NCBI GenBank assembly: GCA_025359785.1
Contig: JANYET010000019.1
Span: 62,001 to 126,000, forward strand
DNA length: 64,000 nucleotides
Direction: 5' to 3'
Source: Alphaproteobacteria bacterium
Lineage (GTDB): Bacteria > Pseudomonadota > Alphaproteobacteria > Caulobacterales > Caulobacteraceae
This document shows, piece after piece, positions 46,326 through 55,074 of this stretch. How positions within the stretch are numbered: the stretch's first letter is position 1; each line of letters starts with the position of its first letter. The notes beneath the pieces are model-generated. The model saw only the letters and a program-made list of their open reading frames with translations, was not told where the DNA came from and did no database searches. A program made the translations under genes and the position numbers.

Positions 46326-48035
46326 ATGTGCGGCATCGCGGGCCAGCTGGGCGGCACGGACGCGCGCCCGCAGCGGATGATCGAAGCCCTGACGCATCGC
46401 GGCCCGGACGGCGTCCGCGTGCAGGAGATAGCCGGCGCCGCGCTGGCGCACGCGCGCCTCTCGGTCATCGACCTGGAGGGCGGCTGGCAGCCGATCACCG
46501 CCGCCGGCTCGACCCTCGTCGGCAACGGTGAGATCTACAACTATCTTGAGCTATCCGAGGCGCATCAGCTGCAGGGCCAGCTCGCCACAGGCTCAGACTT
46601 CGAACCCTTCCTGCATCTCTACGCCAAGGAAGGTGAGGCGGCGTTTCGGCGCCTGCGCGGCATGTACGCCTTCTGCCTGGTGGGCTGCGATGGCCGCACC
46701 TGGCTCGCGCGCGACCCCTTCGGCATCAAGCCACTCTACATCATGCAACATGCCGGCGGCCTGGCCTTCGCGTCGGAGCCCCGCGCCTTCTTCGCGGCCG
46801 GCCTCATGCAGACGGTCGTTGACGACGAGGCGGCCAAGGAGCTGCTGGCCTTCAACTACACCCTGGGCGCGCGGACGATGTTCCACGGCCTGCGCAGGCT
46901 GGCCCCCGGCGAAGTCTGCGAGGTGAAGGACGGCCGGATCGTCGCCAACCAGCGCCAGCAGATCCTGCCGCGCCGCGCGCCCGCGACCGGCGGCGACGAG
47001 GCCGCGTTTATCAAGCAACTCGACGCCGTCCTCGAAGACAGCGTCCGCGTCCATCAGCGCTCCGACGTGCCCTACGGCCTGTTCCTGTCCGGCGGCATCG
47101 ACTCGGCGGCCATCGCGACCCTGATGTCCCGCCTCAACGAACGACCGGTCACCGCCTACACCTGCGGCTTCGACGCAGCAGGCGCAAAGGACGAGCGGGC
47201 CCAGGCTGAGCGGGTCGCCAAGGCCTTGAACCTCGACTGGCGCGAGACGGAGTTCGGCGAGGCCGACTTCTGGCGAATCCTCCCCGAGGTCGCCTGGGCG
47301 CTGGACGATCCCACCGCCGACTACGCGACCCTTCCGACCTACAAGCTGGCCGAGGCCGCCAAGGGCTCGCTCACCGTGGTGCTCACCGGCGAGGGCGGCG
47401 ACGAGCTGTTCGGCGGCTACGGCCGCTACCGCCGCGCGCTGCGCCCCAGTTGGCTGGGCGGCCGCCCCGCCGAGCCCCGTCCTGCCGAAAAATGGGGGGC
47501 CGACGCCGCCGCGCTCGGCCGCTGGCGGGCCGAGGCGCAAGCCCCGCCGGGCCTCACGCCCTTGCAGCAGGCCCAATGGGCCGACGTCGCCACCTGGCTC
47601 CCCAATGACCTGCTGCTGAAGCTCGACCGCTGCCTGATGGCGCACGGCTTGGAAGGCCGCACGCCGTTCCTGGATCCCGCCGTCGCCGCGTTCGCCTTCC
47701 CGCTACCCGACAAGTTCAAGGTCCAGGGCCGCTATGGCAAATGGCTGCTGCGCAAGTGGCTGGAGAAGGCCTGCCCCGCCGCCGACCCGTGGGCCCGCAA
47801 ACAGGGCTTCACCGTCCCGGTCGAGGCCTGGATCGCACCCCGGGCCGCCGACATCGCCGCGCGCCTGGGCGACGTCGAAGCCATCCGTCGCATCAGGCCC
47901 GAGGCCGCAGCGGCCTTTACCCAAGGCGGACCCGGCGTCCGCTGGCCGCTGCTGTTCTACGCCGTCTGGTCCCGTATCCACGCCGAAGGCGCGAGCCCCG
48001 CGGAGGCGCTGGCGAGCATGGTGGGCGTGATCTAG
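46326..48035 (+). CDS. asnB: Asparagine synthetase B (glutamine-hydrolysing)
   Basis: 569 residues. Class II glutaminase with the nucleophile Cys2 (MCGIAGQLGG), LTHRGPDG, and the synthetase PP-loop GLFLSGGIDSAAIATLMSR, VLTGEGGDELFGGYGRYRR and EGRTPFLDPAVAAFA. Makes asparagine or, in glycan clusters, amidates uronic acids or lipid-linked sugars. Its position directly after a GT4 gene leaves the second option open. Confidence 0.92.
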   Translation: MCGIAGQLGGTDARPQRMIEALTHRGPDGVRVQEIAGAALAHARLSVIDLEGGWQPITAAGSTLVGNGEIYNYLELSEAHQLQGQLATGSDFEPFLHLYAKEGEAAFRRLRGMYAFCLVGCDGRTWLARDPFGIKPLYIMQHAGGLAFASEPRAFFAAGLMQTVVDDEAAKELLAFNYTLGARTMFHGLRRLAPGEVCEVKDGRIVANQRQQILPRRAPATGGDEAAFIKQLDAVLEDSVRVHQRSDVPYGLFLSGGIDSAAIATLMSRLNERPVTAYTCGFDAAGAKDERAQAERVAKALNLDWRETEFGEADFWRILPEVAWALDDPTADYATLPTYKLAEAAKGSLTVVLTGEGGDELFGGYGRYRRALRPSWLGGRPAEPRPAEKWGADAAALGRWRAEAQAPPGLTPLQQAQWADVATWLPNDLLLKLDRCLMAHGLEGRTPFLDPAVAAFAFPLPDKFKVQGRYGKWLLRKWLEKACPAADPWARKQGFTVPVEAWIAPRAADIAARLGDVEAIRRIRPEAAAAFTQGGPGVRWPLLFYAVWSRIHAEGASPAEALASMVGVI

Positions 48036-48050
48036 CGATCCTTCACTTCG

Positions 48051-48165
48051 TGTCATGCCGGAAAGCCGCGAAGACGGCTTGTCCGGGACCCATAGACTCA
48101 AGTCCTTCCGGAGAAATCCGGGCGTATGGGTCCCGGTCTTCGCGTTCCGCGAAACCGGGATGACA
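48051..48165. repeat. Intergenic palindromic repeat, copy 2
   Basis: A 115-bp element in the gap between asnB and the M1 peptidase. The ends TGTCAT and ATGACA are inverted, and GGGACCCATA (48085-48094) pairs perfectly with TATGGGTCCC (48125-48134). It also contains GGCTTGTCCGGG, related to the ACAAG-loop core of copies 1 and 3. Lying between convergent genes, it may aid termination. Confidence 0.7.
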
Positions 48166-48180
48166 GCTTGAATTACGCGC

Positions 48181-50130
48181 TCACTTCACCCTCATCGTAT
48201 TGTTCGATCGGTCGACGTCGGGCAGCCGCTTGTCGGGATCAACGGTCGCCTCGGCCACGGAGCCATCCACCGGATAGCTGTGCTTGCCGGTCTGCATCCA
48301 GGTCTCGACAGGGATCTTGATGTCGCGGGTCTTGCCGTCCTTGAAGGTGACCCGCAGCGTCGCCGGCAGCACCAGCTGGCCGCGGTTCTCCACCGTGACC
48401 GAGGCGGAGGGTTTCGCCGGGTCGTTGGTGACGTCGGTCACCGCCAGGTCGTGCGACCAGTTGTTGAGGAAATAGCCGCGCCAGAAGTACGACAGGTCCT
48501 CGCCGCCGGCGCTCTCCATCTCGCGGAAGAAGTCGCTGGGCTTGGGGTGCTTGAACGCCCAGTCGGCGATGTATTTGCGGAACGCCACGTCGAACCGCTC
48601 CGGACCCAGGATGTCCTCGCGCAGCAGCGTCAGGCCGAAGGCGGCTTTGAAGTAGGTCACCGGGTGGCGGTACTTCTCGCGGATGGTGTCGCCGCGGCTC
48701 AGGATCGGCGGCGCCTCGGCGTCCTTCAGCAGGGCCGCGATCTGTTCGGCCGGCGTCAGGCCGGCGTCCGGCGCATATTCGCCATCGCGCTTGGGACCGT
48801 ACTCACCCTTGTTGAAATCGTCGGACTCATAGACGTCGATGAAGGTGTTGATCCCCTCATCCATCCAGGCGTCGCGCCGCTCGTCGGAGCCGACGATCAT
48901 CGGGAACCAGGTGTGGCCGATCTCGTGGGCCGAGATGAAGAACAGGGTCTTGGCCTTGTCGTAGATCCCGTCGAAGACGATGCCCGGATATTCCATGCCG
49001 GTCGCCGGGCCGGCCACATTGATGGCGTTCGGCCAGGGGTAGGGATACCAGCGCTTGGAGAACCGCTCGACGGCGTCCTTCATATATTCGGTCGATCGGC
49101 TCCAGGCCTCCTGTCCGACGCTTTCCGGCGGGTAGACCGACTGAGCCATCGCCGTCTTGCCGTCCGGCAGGTTGATGCGCGCGGCGTCCCAGACGAAGGC
49201 CCGGCTCGCCGTGAACGCGACGTCGCGGGTCTTGTCCATGTGGAAGCGCCAGGTCTTGGTCGCACCGGCCGCCGGCGGCGTCGCGGCCACCTCTTCCGGC
49301 GTTCGGATCACCACCGTCTTGTCGCTGGCCTTGGCCTGCGCCCACCGCGCCTTCTGCGTGGGCGTCAGCATCGCGTCGGCATTGGTCAGCGCGCCGGACC
49401 CGGCCACCAGCATGTCCGCCGGCACGGTCACCGCGTAGTCGAAGCTGCCGTATTCCAGGTAAAATTCGTTCGCCAGGTACGGCAGGGTGTCCCAGCCGCG
49501 CACGTCGTCGAAGACCTGCAGGCGCGGGTACCACTGGGCCATGTCATAGATGTCGCCCGACTTATTGGTGTTCCACGCCATCCGCCCGCCGAACAGGCCC
49601 GGGATGGTGAAGTGGTACTGGACCCTGACCTGCACCTTGCCGCCGCCGCCCTTCAGGGCCGCCGGCAAGTCGACCCGCATTCGGGTGTCGGAGACCACTG
49701 TCGCCACCGGCTTGCCGTTCACCGTCACCGCGTCGATCTGATAGCCGTCGGTGTTGCTGGCGCCGCCCCGCCGGCGGCCGGCGCCGCCGAACGCCCCGGC
49801 GCGGCTGTCCGCGCGATAGATGTTCTGGTCCATCTGGAACCAGAGAAAATCCAGCGTTTCCGGGCTGTTGTTGGTGTAGGTCACCGTCTCGTCGCCGGTC
49901 AGCACATGGGCCGCGGTGTCGATTCTGGCGGCGATGTTGAAGTCCACGCGGTTTTGCCAGTAGTCGCGGCCCGGCGTGCCCGAGCCGGTGCGCAGAGTAT
50001 TGGCCGGCGCCGGCAGGGTCAGGGGCCCGAAGGTCTTGGCGGGGTCGTAAGCCGGGGCTGTTTGAGCACGAACGGCAGCGGTCGCGGCGAAGACGAGAGC
50101 GGCCGACAGGGCCAGGACGCGCAACCACAT
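48181..50130 (-). CDS. M1 family zinc metallopeptidase (secreted)
   Basis: 649 residues with a signal peptide (ALSAALVFAATAAVRA). The zinc site HEIGH is followed after exactly 18 residues by Glu (WMDEGINTF), the HExxH-x18-E of M1 aminopeptidases; GMEYPGIVFDG is the degenerate GxMEN exopeptidase motif. N-terminal beta domain and C-terminal GYFLNNWSHDLAVTDVTND follow. Likely periplasmic peptide degradation. ATG 50130 chosen because it opens the signal peptide; an earlier in-frame start exists. Confidence 0.92.
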   Translation of the reverse strand: MWLRVLALSAALVFAATAAVRAQTAPAYDPAKTFGPLTLPAPANTLRTGSGTPGRDYWQNRVDFNIAARIDTAAHVLTGDETVTYTNNSPETLDFLWFQMDQNIYRADSRAGAFGGAGRRRGGASNTDGYQIDAVTVNGKPVATVVSDTRMRVDLPAALKGGGGKVQVRVQYHFTIPGLFGGRMAWNTNKSGDIYDMAQWYPRLQVFDDVRGWDTLPYLANEFYLEYGSFDYAVTVPADMLVAGSGALTNADAMLTPTQKARWAQAKASDKTVVIRTPEEVAATPPAAGATKTWRFHMDKTRDVAFTASRAFVWDAARINLPDGKTAMAQSVYPPESVGQEAWSRSTEYMKDAVERFSKRWYPYPWPNAINVAGPATGMEYPGIVFDGIYDKAKTLFFISAHEIGHTWFPMIVGSDERRDAWMDEGINTFIDVYESDDFNKGEYGPKRDGEYAPDAGLTPAEQIAALLKDAEAPPILSRGDTIREKYRHPVTYFKAAFGLTLLREDILGPERFDVAFRKYIADWAFKHPKPSDFFREMESAGGEDLSYFWRGYFLNNWSHDLAVTDVTNDPAKPSASVTVENRGQLVLPATLRVTFKDGKTRDIKIPVETWMQTGKHSYPVDGSVAEATVDPDKRLPDVDRSNNTMRVK

Positions 50131-50224
50131 GACGATCAATTCCCCCAGGGATACAGGCGTGGACTTCGACGTGGAAAACAGGCTGAGGCCAAGCGGCCGG
50201 AAAAGCAAAAATTCAGTCGGAGGC

Positions 50225-51355
50225 CTATAGCCCCAGTCGGTCGGCGACGGCTTCGCCGATCGCCAGCGACGAGGTCAGGCCGGGGCTTTCAATACCGAAC
50301 AGCGCCATCAGGCCGGGCAGGCCATGGACCTCGGCGCCGTCCAGCTGGAAGTCCGGCTGCGGCTCGCCGGGGCCGTGCAGCTTGGGGCGGATGCCGGCGT
50401 AGTCGGGGGTCAGCGCGCCGTCCGGCAGGCCAGGCCAGAACTTGCGGATATAGGCCTCGAACGCCGACTGGGCGGCCGGATCGACGGTGTAGTCCAGGGT
50501 GTCGACATAGGTCAGGTCCGGACCGAACACCGCCTGGCCGCCGAGGTCGCGGCGGTAGTGGGTGCCCAGCGCGCCGGGGATCGGCGGCGGATAGATCAGG
50601 CGGGCGAAGGGCGCCTTGCCGACCAGCCGGAAATACATCCCCTTGCCGTAGTGCCCCGCCGGAATCCGGGCGGCCGGGAAGCCCTCGACCAGGGCCGCCA
50701 CCGCCTGGGCCGAAAGCCCCGGCGCGGTCACCAGATAGCGGCAGGTCAGCCCGGCCGGCTCGGCGCCGCCGGCGCGGACCGAAAAGCCGCCGCCGTCCAG
50801 CGGGCTCGCGCCTTCGAAGGGCGTCGAGGTCACCACCGCGCCGCCGCCGGCCTCGATCTCGCCTTGCAGCGCCAGCATGTAGCCGTGGCTGTCGAACACC
50901 CCGGACTGCGGCGAGATCAGCGCGCCCTCGGTCTTGAGTTCCGGCTCCAGGGCCAGCGCCTGCGCCTTGCTGAGCTGGGCCATGCCTTCCACGTCATTGG
51001 CATGGGCCTGGTCGAGGATCGCATCGAGCCGGCCCACCTCCTCGGCCGTGGTCGCCACCACCAGCTTGCCGCAGCGGTCGTAATCGACGTGGTGGCTGTC
51101 GCAGAACGCGTAGAGCGCGCGCCGCCCAGTGACGCACAGCCGCGCCTTCAGCGAGCCGGTCGGATAGTAGAGCCCGCCGTGGACCACCTCGGAATTGCGC
51201 GACGAGACGCCCTGGCCGATGGCGGCCTCTTTCTCCAGCACCGCGACGCTCAGGCCGCGCCGGGTGAGCGCATAGCCGCAGGCCAGGCCCACCGCGCCCG
51301 CGCCCACCACCACCGCATCGAAGTCGAACTCGGCCATGGCCCCCTCTTGGCTCAT
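50225..51355 (-). CDS. FAD-dependent oxidoreductase, L-2-hydroxyglutarate oxidase-like
   Basis: 376 residues. DAO fold: VVVGAGAVGLACGYALTRRG, VLEKEAAIGQGVSSRNSEVV, HGGLYYPTGSLKARLCVTGR, and LTPDYAGIRPKL with GLMALFGIESPGLTSSLAIG at the C-terminus, all close to LhgO. Would oxidise L-2-hydroxyglutarate or a similar 2-hydroxyacid and pass electrons to quinone. ATG at 51337 (MAEFDF) is an alternative start. Confidence 0.88.
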   Translation of the reverse strand: MSQEGAMAEFDFDAVVVGAGAVGLACGYALTRRGLSVAVLEKEAAIGQGVSSRNSEVVHGGLYYPTGSLKARLCVTGRRALYAFCDSHHVDYDRCGKLVVATTAEEVGRLDAILDQAHANDVEGMAQLSKAQALALEPELKTEGALISPQSGVFDSHGYMLALQGEIEAGGGAVVTSTPFEGASPLDGGGFSVRAGGAEPAGLTCRYLVTAPGLSAQAVAALVEGFPAARIPAGHYGKGMYFRLVGKAPFARLIYPPPIPGALGTHYRRDLGGQAVFGPDLTYVDTLDYTVDPAAQSAFEAYIRKFWPGLPDGALTPDYAGIRPKLHGPGEPQPDFQLDGAEVHGLPGLMALFGIESPGLTSSLAIGEAVADRLGL

Positions 51356-51434
51356 CTGGGCCTAGCGTGGAAGGCGGGCCATTGGAAGCCGGGCGCGGCT
51401 CAGATAGTTTCCCCGGCCAAATCGAGGATTGCTC

Positions 51435-52625
51435 ATGAAGACGCTGAAGCTGGTCGCCGCCGCGGCTCTGAGCCTGACCACGGCGCTGGCGGGGGTGGCC
51501 CACGCCCAGGTCTCCGTCGATCCGACCAAGACCGTGGGCATCGCCAGCATCCTCGGCTGGAAGGGCGAGGAGCAGGCCAAGGGCTATCGCGACATCGAGC
51601 ACATCTACAAGACCCACACGATTGCGCGCGGCGCGAGCGTCCACCCCCTGCCCGTCGCCGCGAGACAGATCGCGCCGACCTTCGCCTTCGACGGCAAGAC
51701 CTGGACGATCGACGCCTACATGCGGGCCTACCGGGTTTCCGGCCTGCTGGTGCTCAAGGACGGCAAGATCGTGCTGGAGAAATACGCGCTGGGCCGCAAG
51801 TCCAGCGACCGTTGGACCTCGTTCTCGGTGGCCAAGTCGGTGACCTCGACGCTGGTCGGCGCGGCGATCCAGGACGGCAAGATCAAGAGCCTGGCCGAGC
51901 CGGTCACCACCTACATCCCGGAGCTCAAGGGCTCGGCCTACGAGGGCGTGACCGTTCGCCAGATGCTGATGATGAGCTCCGGCGTGAGGTGGAACGAGGA
52001 CTACCTCGACCCCGACTCCGACGTCGCCAAGGCCGGCCAGTCGGTGACCGAGGCCGGCGTCAATCCGATGGTCAGCTACCTGCGCAAGCTGCCGCGCGAA
52101 AACCCGCCGGGCGCCAAATTCCACTACAACACCGGCGAGACCGACCTGGTCGGCGTGCTGGTCTCCAAGGCTGTCGGCAAGTCCCTGGCGCAATATGCCT
52201 CGGAGAAGCTTTGGAAACCCTACGGCATGGAGCGCGACGGCATCTGGATGACCGATCCGGGCGGCCAGGAGCGTGGCGGCTGCTGCATCTCCATGACGTT
52301 GCGCGACTATGGCCGGGTCGGCCTGTTCATCGCCGGCGACGGCATGGCGGGCGGCAAGCAGATCACGCCGCCCGGCTATATCGCCGAGGCCACCCGCCGC
52401 GAAATCGACAATGGCACGCCGGCGCCCGGCGGCTATGGCTACTTCTGGTGGATCCTCGACAACGGCTGCTATTCCGGCATCGGCATCTTCGGCCAGTCGG
52501 TGACCCTGTTCCCGAAGGAGCACCTGATCATCGTTCAGAACGCCGCCTGGCCGAAGCCGGGCGGGAAAGAGCTGAGCGCCGCGCGGTCGGCGATGTGGGA
52601 GGGTGTGCGGGCGGCGGTGAGGTAG
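51435..52625 (+). CDS. Class C beta-lactamase-like serine hydrolase
   Basis: 396 residues with a signal peptide (VAAAALSLTTALAGVAHA). Active-site SxxK in WTSFSVAKSVTSTLVG, tyrosine motif FHYNTGETDLVG, and the fold's DLTPxELKG-like segment TYIPELKGSAYEGVTVRQML. Periplasmic esterase, peptidase or beta-lactamase; the real substrate is unknown. ATG 51435; divergent from the FAD oxidoreductase by 79 bp. Confidence 0.9.
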   Translation: MKTLKLVAAAALSLTTALAGVAHAQVSVDPTKTVGIASILGWKGEEQAKGYRDIEHIYKTHTIARGASVHPLPVAARQIAPTFAFDGKTWTIDAYMRAYRVSGLLVLKDGKIVLEKYALGRKSSDRWTSFSVAKSVTSTLVGAAIQDGKIKSLAEPVTTYIPELKGSAYEGVTVRQMLMMSSGVRWNEDYLDPDSDVAKAGQSVTEAGVNPMVSYLRKLPRENPPGAKFHYNTGETDLVGVLVSKAVGKSLAQYASEKLWKPYGMERDGIWMTDPGGQERGGCCISMTLRDYGRVGLFIAGDGMAGGKQITPPGYIAEATRREIDNGTPAPGGYGYFWWILDNGCYSGIGIFGQSVTLFPKEHLIIVQNAAWPKPGGKELSAARSAMWEGVRAAVR

Positions 52626-52664
52626 GAGGCAGGCGCCGCGACGGCCATTGATCTGACCCGCCAT

Positions 52665-52679
52665 GTTCTTGATTTGTTC
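52665..52679 (+). promoter_or_regulatory. LexA box (SOS operator), copy 1
   Basis: GTTCTTGATTTGTTC matches the alphaproteobacterial LexA consensus GTTC-N7-GTTC exactly. It lies 39 bp before the chosen ATG of the first DUF1963 gene and is continued by TTGACT, a possible -35 box. The same arrangement precedes the second DUF1963 gene. Confidence 0.75.
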
Positions 52680-52718
52680 TTGACTATGCGCGGTCAGTTT
52701 GAGAGACTGAGTTGTGTG

Positions 52719-53639
52719 ATGGGTTGGCTCAGTTCGGACAACGCAATCCGGTACGGCGTACCGTCCATCGTCGCCTTGATTGTGATGGGTCCACGATTGT
52801 TGAAGCTTTCACTTCAGCAATGGACGCATTGGCGGGTTGGCGAACGCCACCGGATTCAGGTCTCGACCATCGTCCTGGACGCCCTGTGCGGCCGACTCAA
52901 GCGGCTCGTCCGGCCGACATTCCTTTTGATCCCGGCGGAACAGCCAAGTTTTTCGAAACTCGGCGGTGATCCTGAATTGCCGGAAGACCTTACTTTGCCG
53001 GCTGGCGACGATGGACCGTTGAGATTTCTTGCTCAGATCGATTTTGCGGGCCTTCAGCCGACTGGCGCAATCAGCTGGCTTCCAAGAGACGGGTATCTGT
53101 ACGCATTCTACGACAAGGGGCGACGCGGTTGCGCCGATAACGTCCGAGTCCTCTATTCCACCCTGCCGCCGGGGCCTGCGGCCTTGACGCCGCTGAGCGC
53201 CGATCAACGACGCCCAGAGCGGCGCGTGGACGCCGTGCTGCACACTTCGGCGCCCAGCCTTGACTGGCTGGGCTTGAACGGCGCCGAACTCGGGCTCAGC
53301 GAGGCTCAGTTCCTCAGCCTGGATGCGATGGTCAGCGCGCCGGCGTCAGATGAAATTCAGCATCGCGTGGGCGGGTATCCGAACGAGATCCAGCCGGAGT
53401 GCATGTGGCTGGCCTGCGAACATTTCGCGCGGGAGCTGCCCAGCCCCGCTTGGGGCGCGAAGGTTCCGCCCACGATTTTACGCGCGGCCCAAGAGTGGCG
53501 TCTGTTGTTACAGATAGACTCCGACGAGACGCTTAAGTTTCACTTTGGCGACGGTGGCCGGCTTTATGTCTTCATCCGAGCGCGACACGCCCGCGCCCGC
53601 GACTTCTCCAAGACGGTCTCGCTTTGGCAAACCTATTAG
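52719..53639 (+). CDS. DUF1963 (YwqG-like) protein, paralogue 1
   Basis: 306 residues from ATG 52719; ATG 52686 would place the start only 6 bp after the LexA box and lacks a ribosome site. One N-terminal hydrophobic helix (VPSIVALIVMGPRLL) precedes a DUF1963 domain: SFSKLGGDPELPEDLTLPAG, RFLAQIDFAGLQPTGAI, APSLDWLGL, HRVGGYPNEIQPECMW and LLLQIDSDETLKFHFGDG. Function of the family is unknown. The LexA box suggests induction by DNA damage. A close paralogue lies 1.4 kb downstream with the same control site. Confidence 0.85.
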   Translation: MGWLSSDNAIRYGVPSIVALIVMGPRLLKLSLQQWTHWRVGERHRIQVSTIVLDALCGRLKRLVRPTFLLIPAEQPSFSKLGGDPELPEDLTLPAGDDGPLRFLAQIDFAGLQPTGAISWLPRDGYLYAFYDKGRRGCADNVRVLYSTLPPGPAALTPLSADQRRPERRVDAVLHTSAPSLDWLGLNGAELGLSEAQFLSLDAMVSAPASDEIQHRVGGYPNEIQPECMWLACEHFARELPSPAWGAKVPPTILRAAQEWRLLLQIDSDETLKFHFGDGGRLYVFIRARHARARDFSKTVSLWQTY

Positions 53640-53987
53640 TCCCCAGACCCTACTCATCCATCATCGCTCTGGGCGGGGCCTCGCCGACGCCATCTTCACC
53701 GGCGAACAGGCGGTCCGGGCGTCGGCGGGTCTTGCGTTCGAACTCCGCGGCGGACAGGGCGCGGCTGCGGCTGAGGGCGTTCGTTGATGATCGCCGCCTG
53801 GCGGCGCCGCTGCGACCTCCACTTCATTGCCGTGATCATGGGTCGCCCGGACAAGCCGGGCGATGACGATCAAACAGGAGACTGGTGAGTCACGAGGCTA
53901 AGGCTGGGGCCACCCGCCGCCTTCCGCCTGGGCGAATTGGGTGTAGCTTGACCTTGGCCGGCGAGAGTCCGGCCAAGGGGGACAGCC
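53640..53987. repeat. Gene-free stretch holding palindromic repeat copy 3
   Basis: 348 bp without a convincing gene. At 53844-53862 CGCCCGG and CCGGGCG form a hairpin with the loop ACAAG, identical in loop to copy 1, within CGTGATCATG...GATGACGAT (53831-53870). Short open frames crossing it encode the usual repeat translation and are not counted. AAGGGGGACAGCC just before 53988 is the ribosome site of the sulfotransferase. Confidence 0.6.
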
Positions 53988-54902
53988 ATGACGGACGCTC
54001 ATGCGGCAAGCCGCGCGCGCAGCCTTGCGGAATTCGGCAAGCTCGGCGGGGTGATGTTCGCGCCGGCCGACATCGGGGCGGGCATCGGCGCCTATCGCGC
54101 GCGGGCCAGCGACGTGGTCATCACGCCCTTCGCCAAGTGCGGCACCACCTGGCTGCAGCAGATTTTCCACACCCTGCGCACCCGCGGCGACTTCGACTTC
54201 GATGACATCTCGCGCGTCGTGCCCTGGATCGAGACGGCCAAGATCGTCGATCTCGACCTGGAGGCTCCGCAACGGGCCGAACCGCGCGGCTTCAAGAGCC
54301 ACCTCTCCTATACGGCGGTCCCCAAGGGCGCCCGCTACATCGTGGCCTTCCGCGATCCGAAGGACGCCTGCGTTTCGATGCACAAGTTCATGGAGGGCTG
54401 GTTCCTGGAGCCCGGCGCGGTGTCGATGACCGAGTTCGCGGAGAACTGGATCGGACGCGGCGCCGCCGGAACCGACTACTGGACCCACCTGCTGAGCTGG
54501 TGGGCGGAACGCGACAATCCCGCGGTGCTGATCCTGTCCTACGAGCAGATGACCGCCGAGCCGGAGGCGGCCATCCGCCAGGTCGCGGCCTTCTGCGGCA
54601 TCGCCCTGGACGATGAGCTGATGGCGCTGACGAAGGCGCAGTCGTCCTTCGCCTTCATGCTCGAGCACAAAGACCGCTTCGACGACGTGATGATGCGCAA
54701 GGCCTCGGAGGCGCGCTGCAACCTGCCGCCGGGCAGCGACTCGGCCAAGGTCCGCAAGGGCGGCTCCGGCGGCCACAAGGCGGAGCTGTCGCCGGACATC
54801 GCCGCGGCGATCGACGCGATGTGGGCGGCGCGGGTGGCGCCGGTAACGGGATTTGCGGACTACGCCGCCCTGGTGGCGGAGATCCAGCGGCGGAACCGCT
54901 GA
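53988..54902 (+). CDS. Sulfotransferase (PAPS-dependent)
   Basis: 304 residues. 5'-phosphosulfate loop TPFAKCGTTWLQQIFH (form of PKSGTTW), 3'-phosphate site YIVAFRDPKDACVSMHKFME and the C-terminal RKGGSGGHKAEL like the RKG loop. Cytosolic type-I sulfotransferase fold; acceptor (small alcohol, lipid or phenol) unknown. It sits between the two DUF1963 paralogues but has its own start region without a LexA box. Confidence 0.92.
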   Translation: MTDAHAASRARSLAEFGKLGGVMFAPADIGAGIGAYRARASDVVITPFAKCGTTWLQQIFHTLRTRGDFDFDDISRVVPWIETAKIVDLDLEAPQRAEPRGFKSHLSYTAVPKGARYIVAFRDPKDACVSMHKFMEGWFLEPGAVSMTEFAENWIGRGAAGTDYWTHLLSWWAERDNPAVLILSYEQMTAEPEAAIRQVAAFCGIALDDELMALTKAQSSFAFMLEHKDRFDDVMMRKASEARCNLPPGSDSAKVRKGGSGGHKAELSPDIAAAIDAMWAARVAPVTGFADYAALVAEIQRRNR

Positions 54903-54988
54903 CGGCCAGGGAGCCGACGATAAGCCAAATGCATCTTGCGTCACCGGCCGCCGCCTCACCCCAAGACTGGCGGTCTTATCCCTAGAAA

Positions 54989-55003
54989 GTTCTTGTTTTG
55001 TTC
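54989..55003 (+). promoter_or_regulatory. LexA box (SOS operator), copy 2
   Basis: GTTCTTGTTTTGTTC, an exact GTTC-N7-GTTC, followed by TTGACG, a full alphaproteobacterial -35 match. It differs from copy 1 at a single base over 15. It lies 71 bp before the ATG of the second DUF1963 gene. Confidence 0.78.
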
Positions 55004-55074
55004 TTGACGGGCTGATTTGACGCAGCTTAGATGCGCACGCTCTTCGACCCCAATTCGGCGCTGGACAGTTGCGA

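Noticed and set aside
48280..50937. 885-codon open frame on the plus strand
   Set aside because: It is antisense to the M1 peptidase and the FAD oxidoreductase genes, has low-complexity Arg/Gly/Pro composition and no motif; long antisense frames are normal at this GC content.
50324..52651. 775-codon open frame on the plus strand
   Set aside because: Crosses the FAD oxidoreductase in antisense and the serine hydrolase in another frame; both of those have clear motifs.
53545..53866. Short plus-strand open frames after DUF1963 paralogue 1
   Set aside because: They overlap the gene end or the palindromic repeat and lack motifs and ribosome sites.
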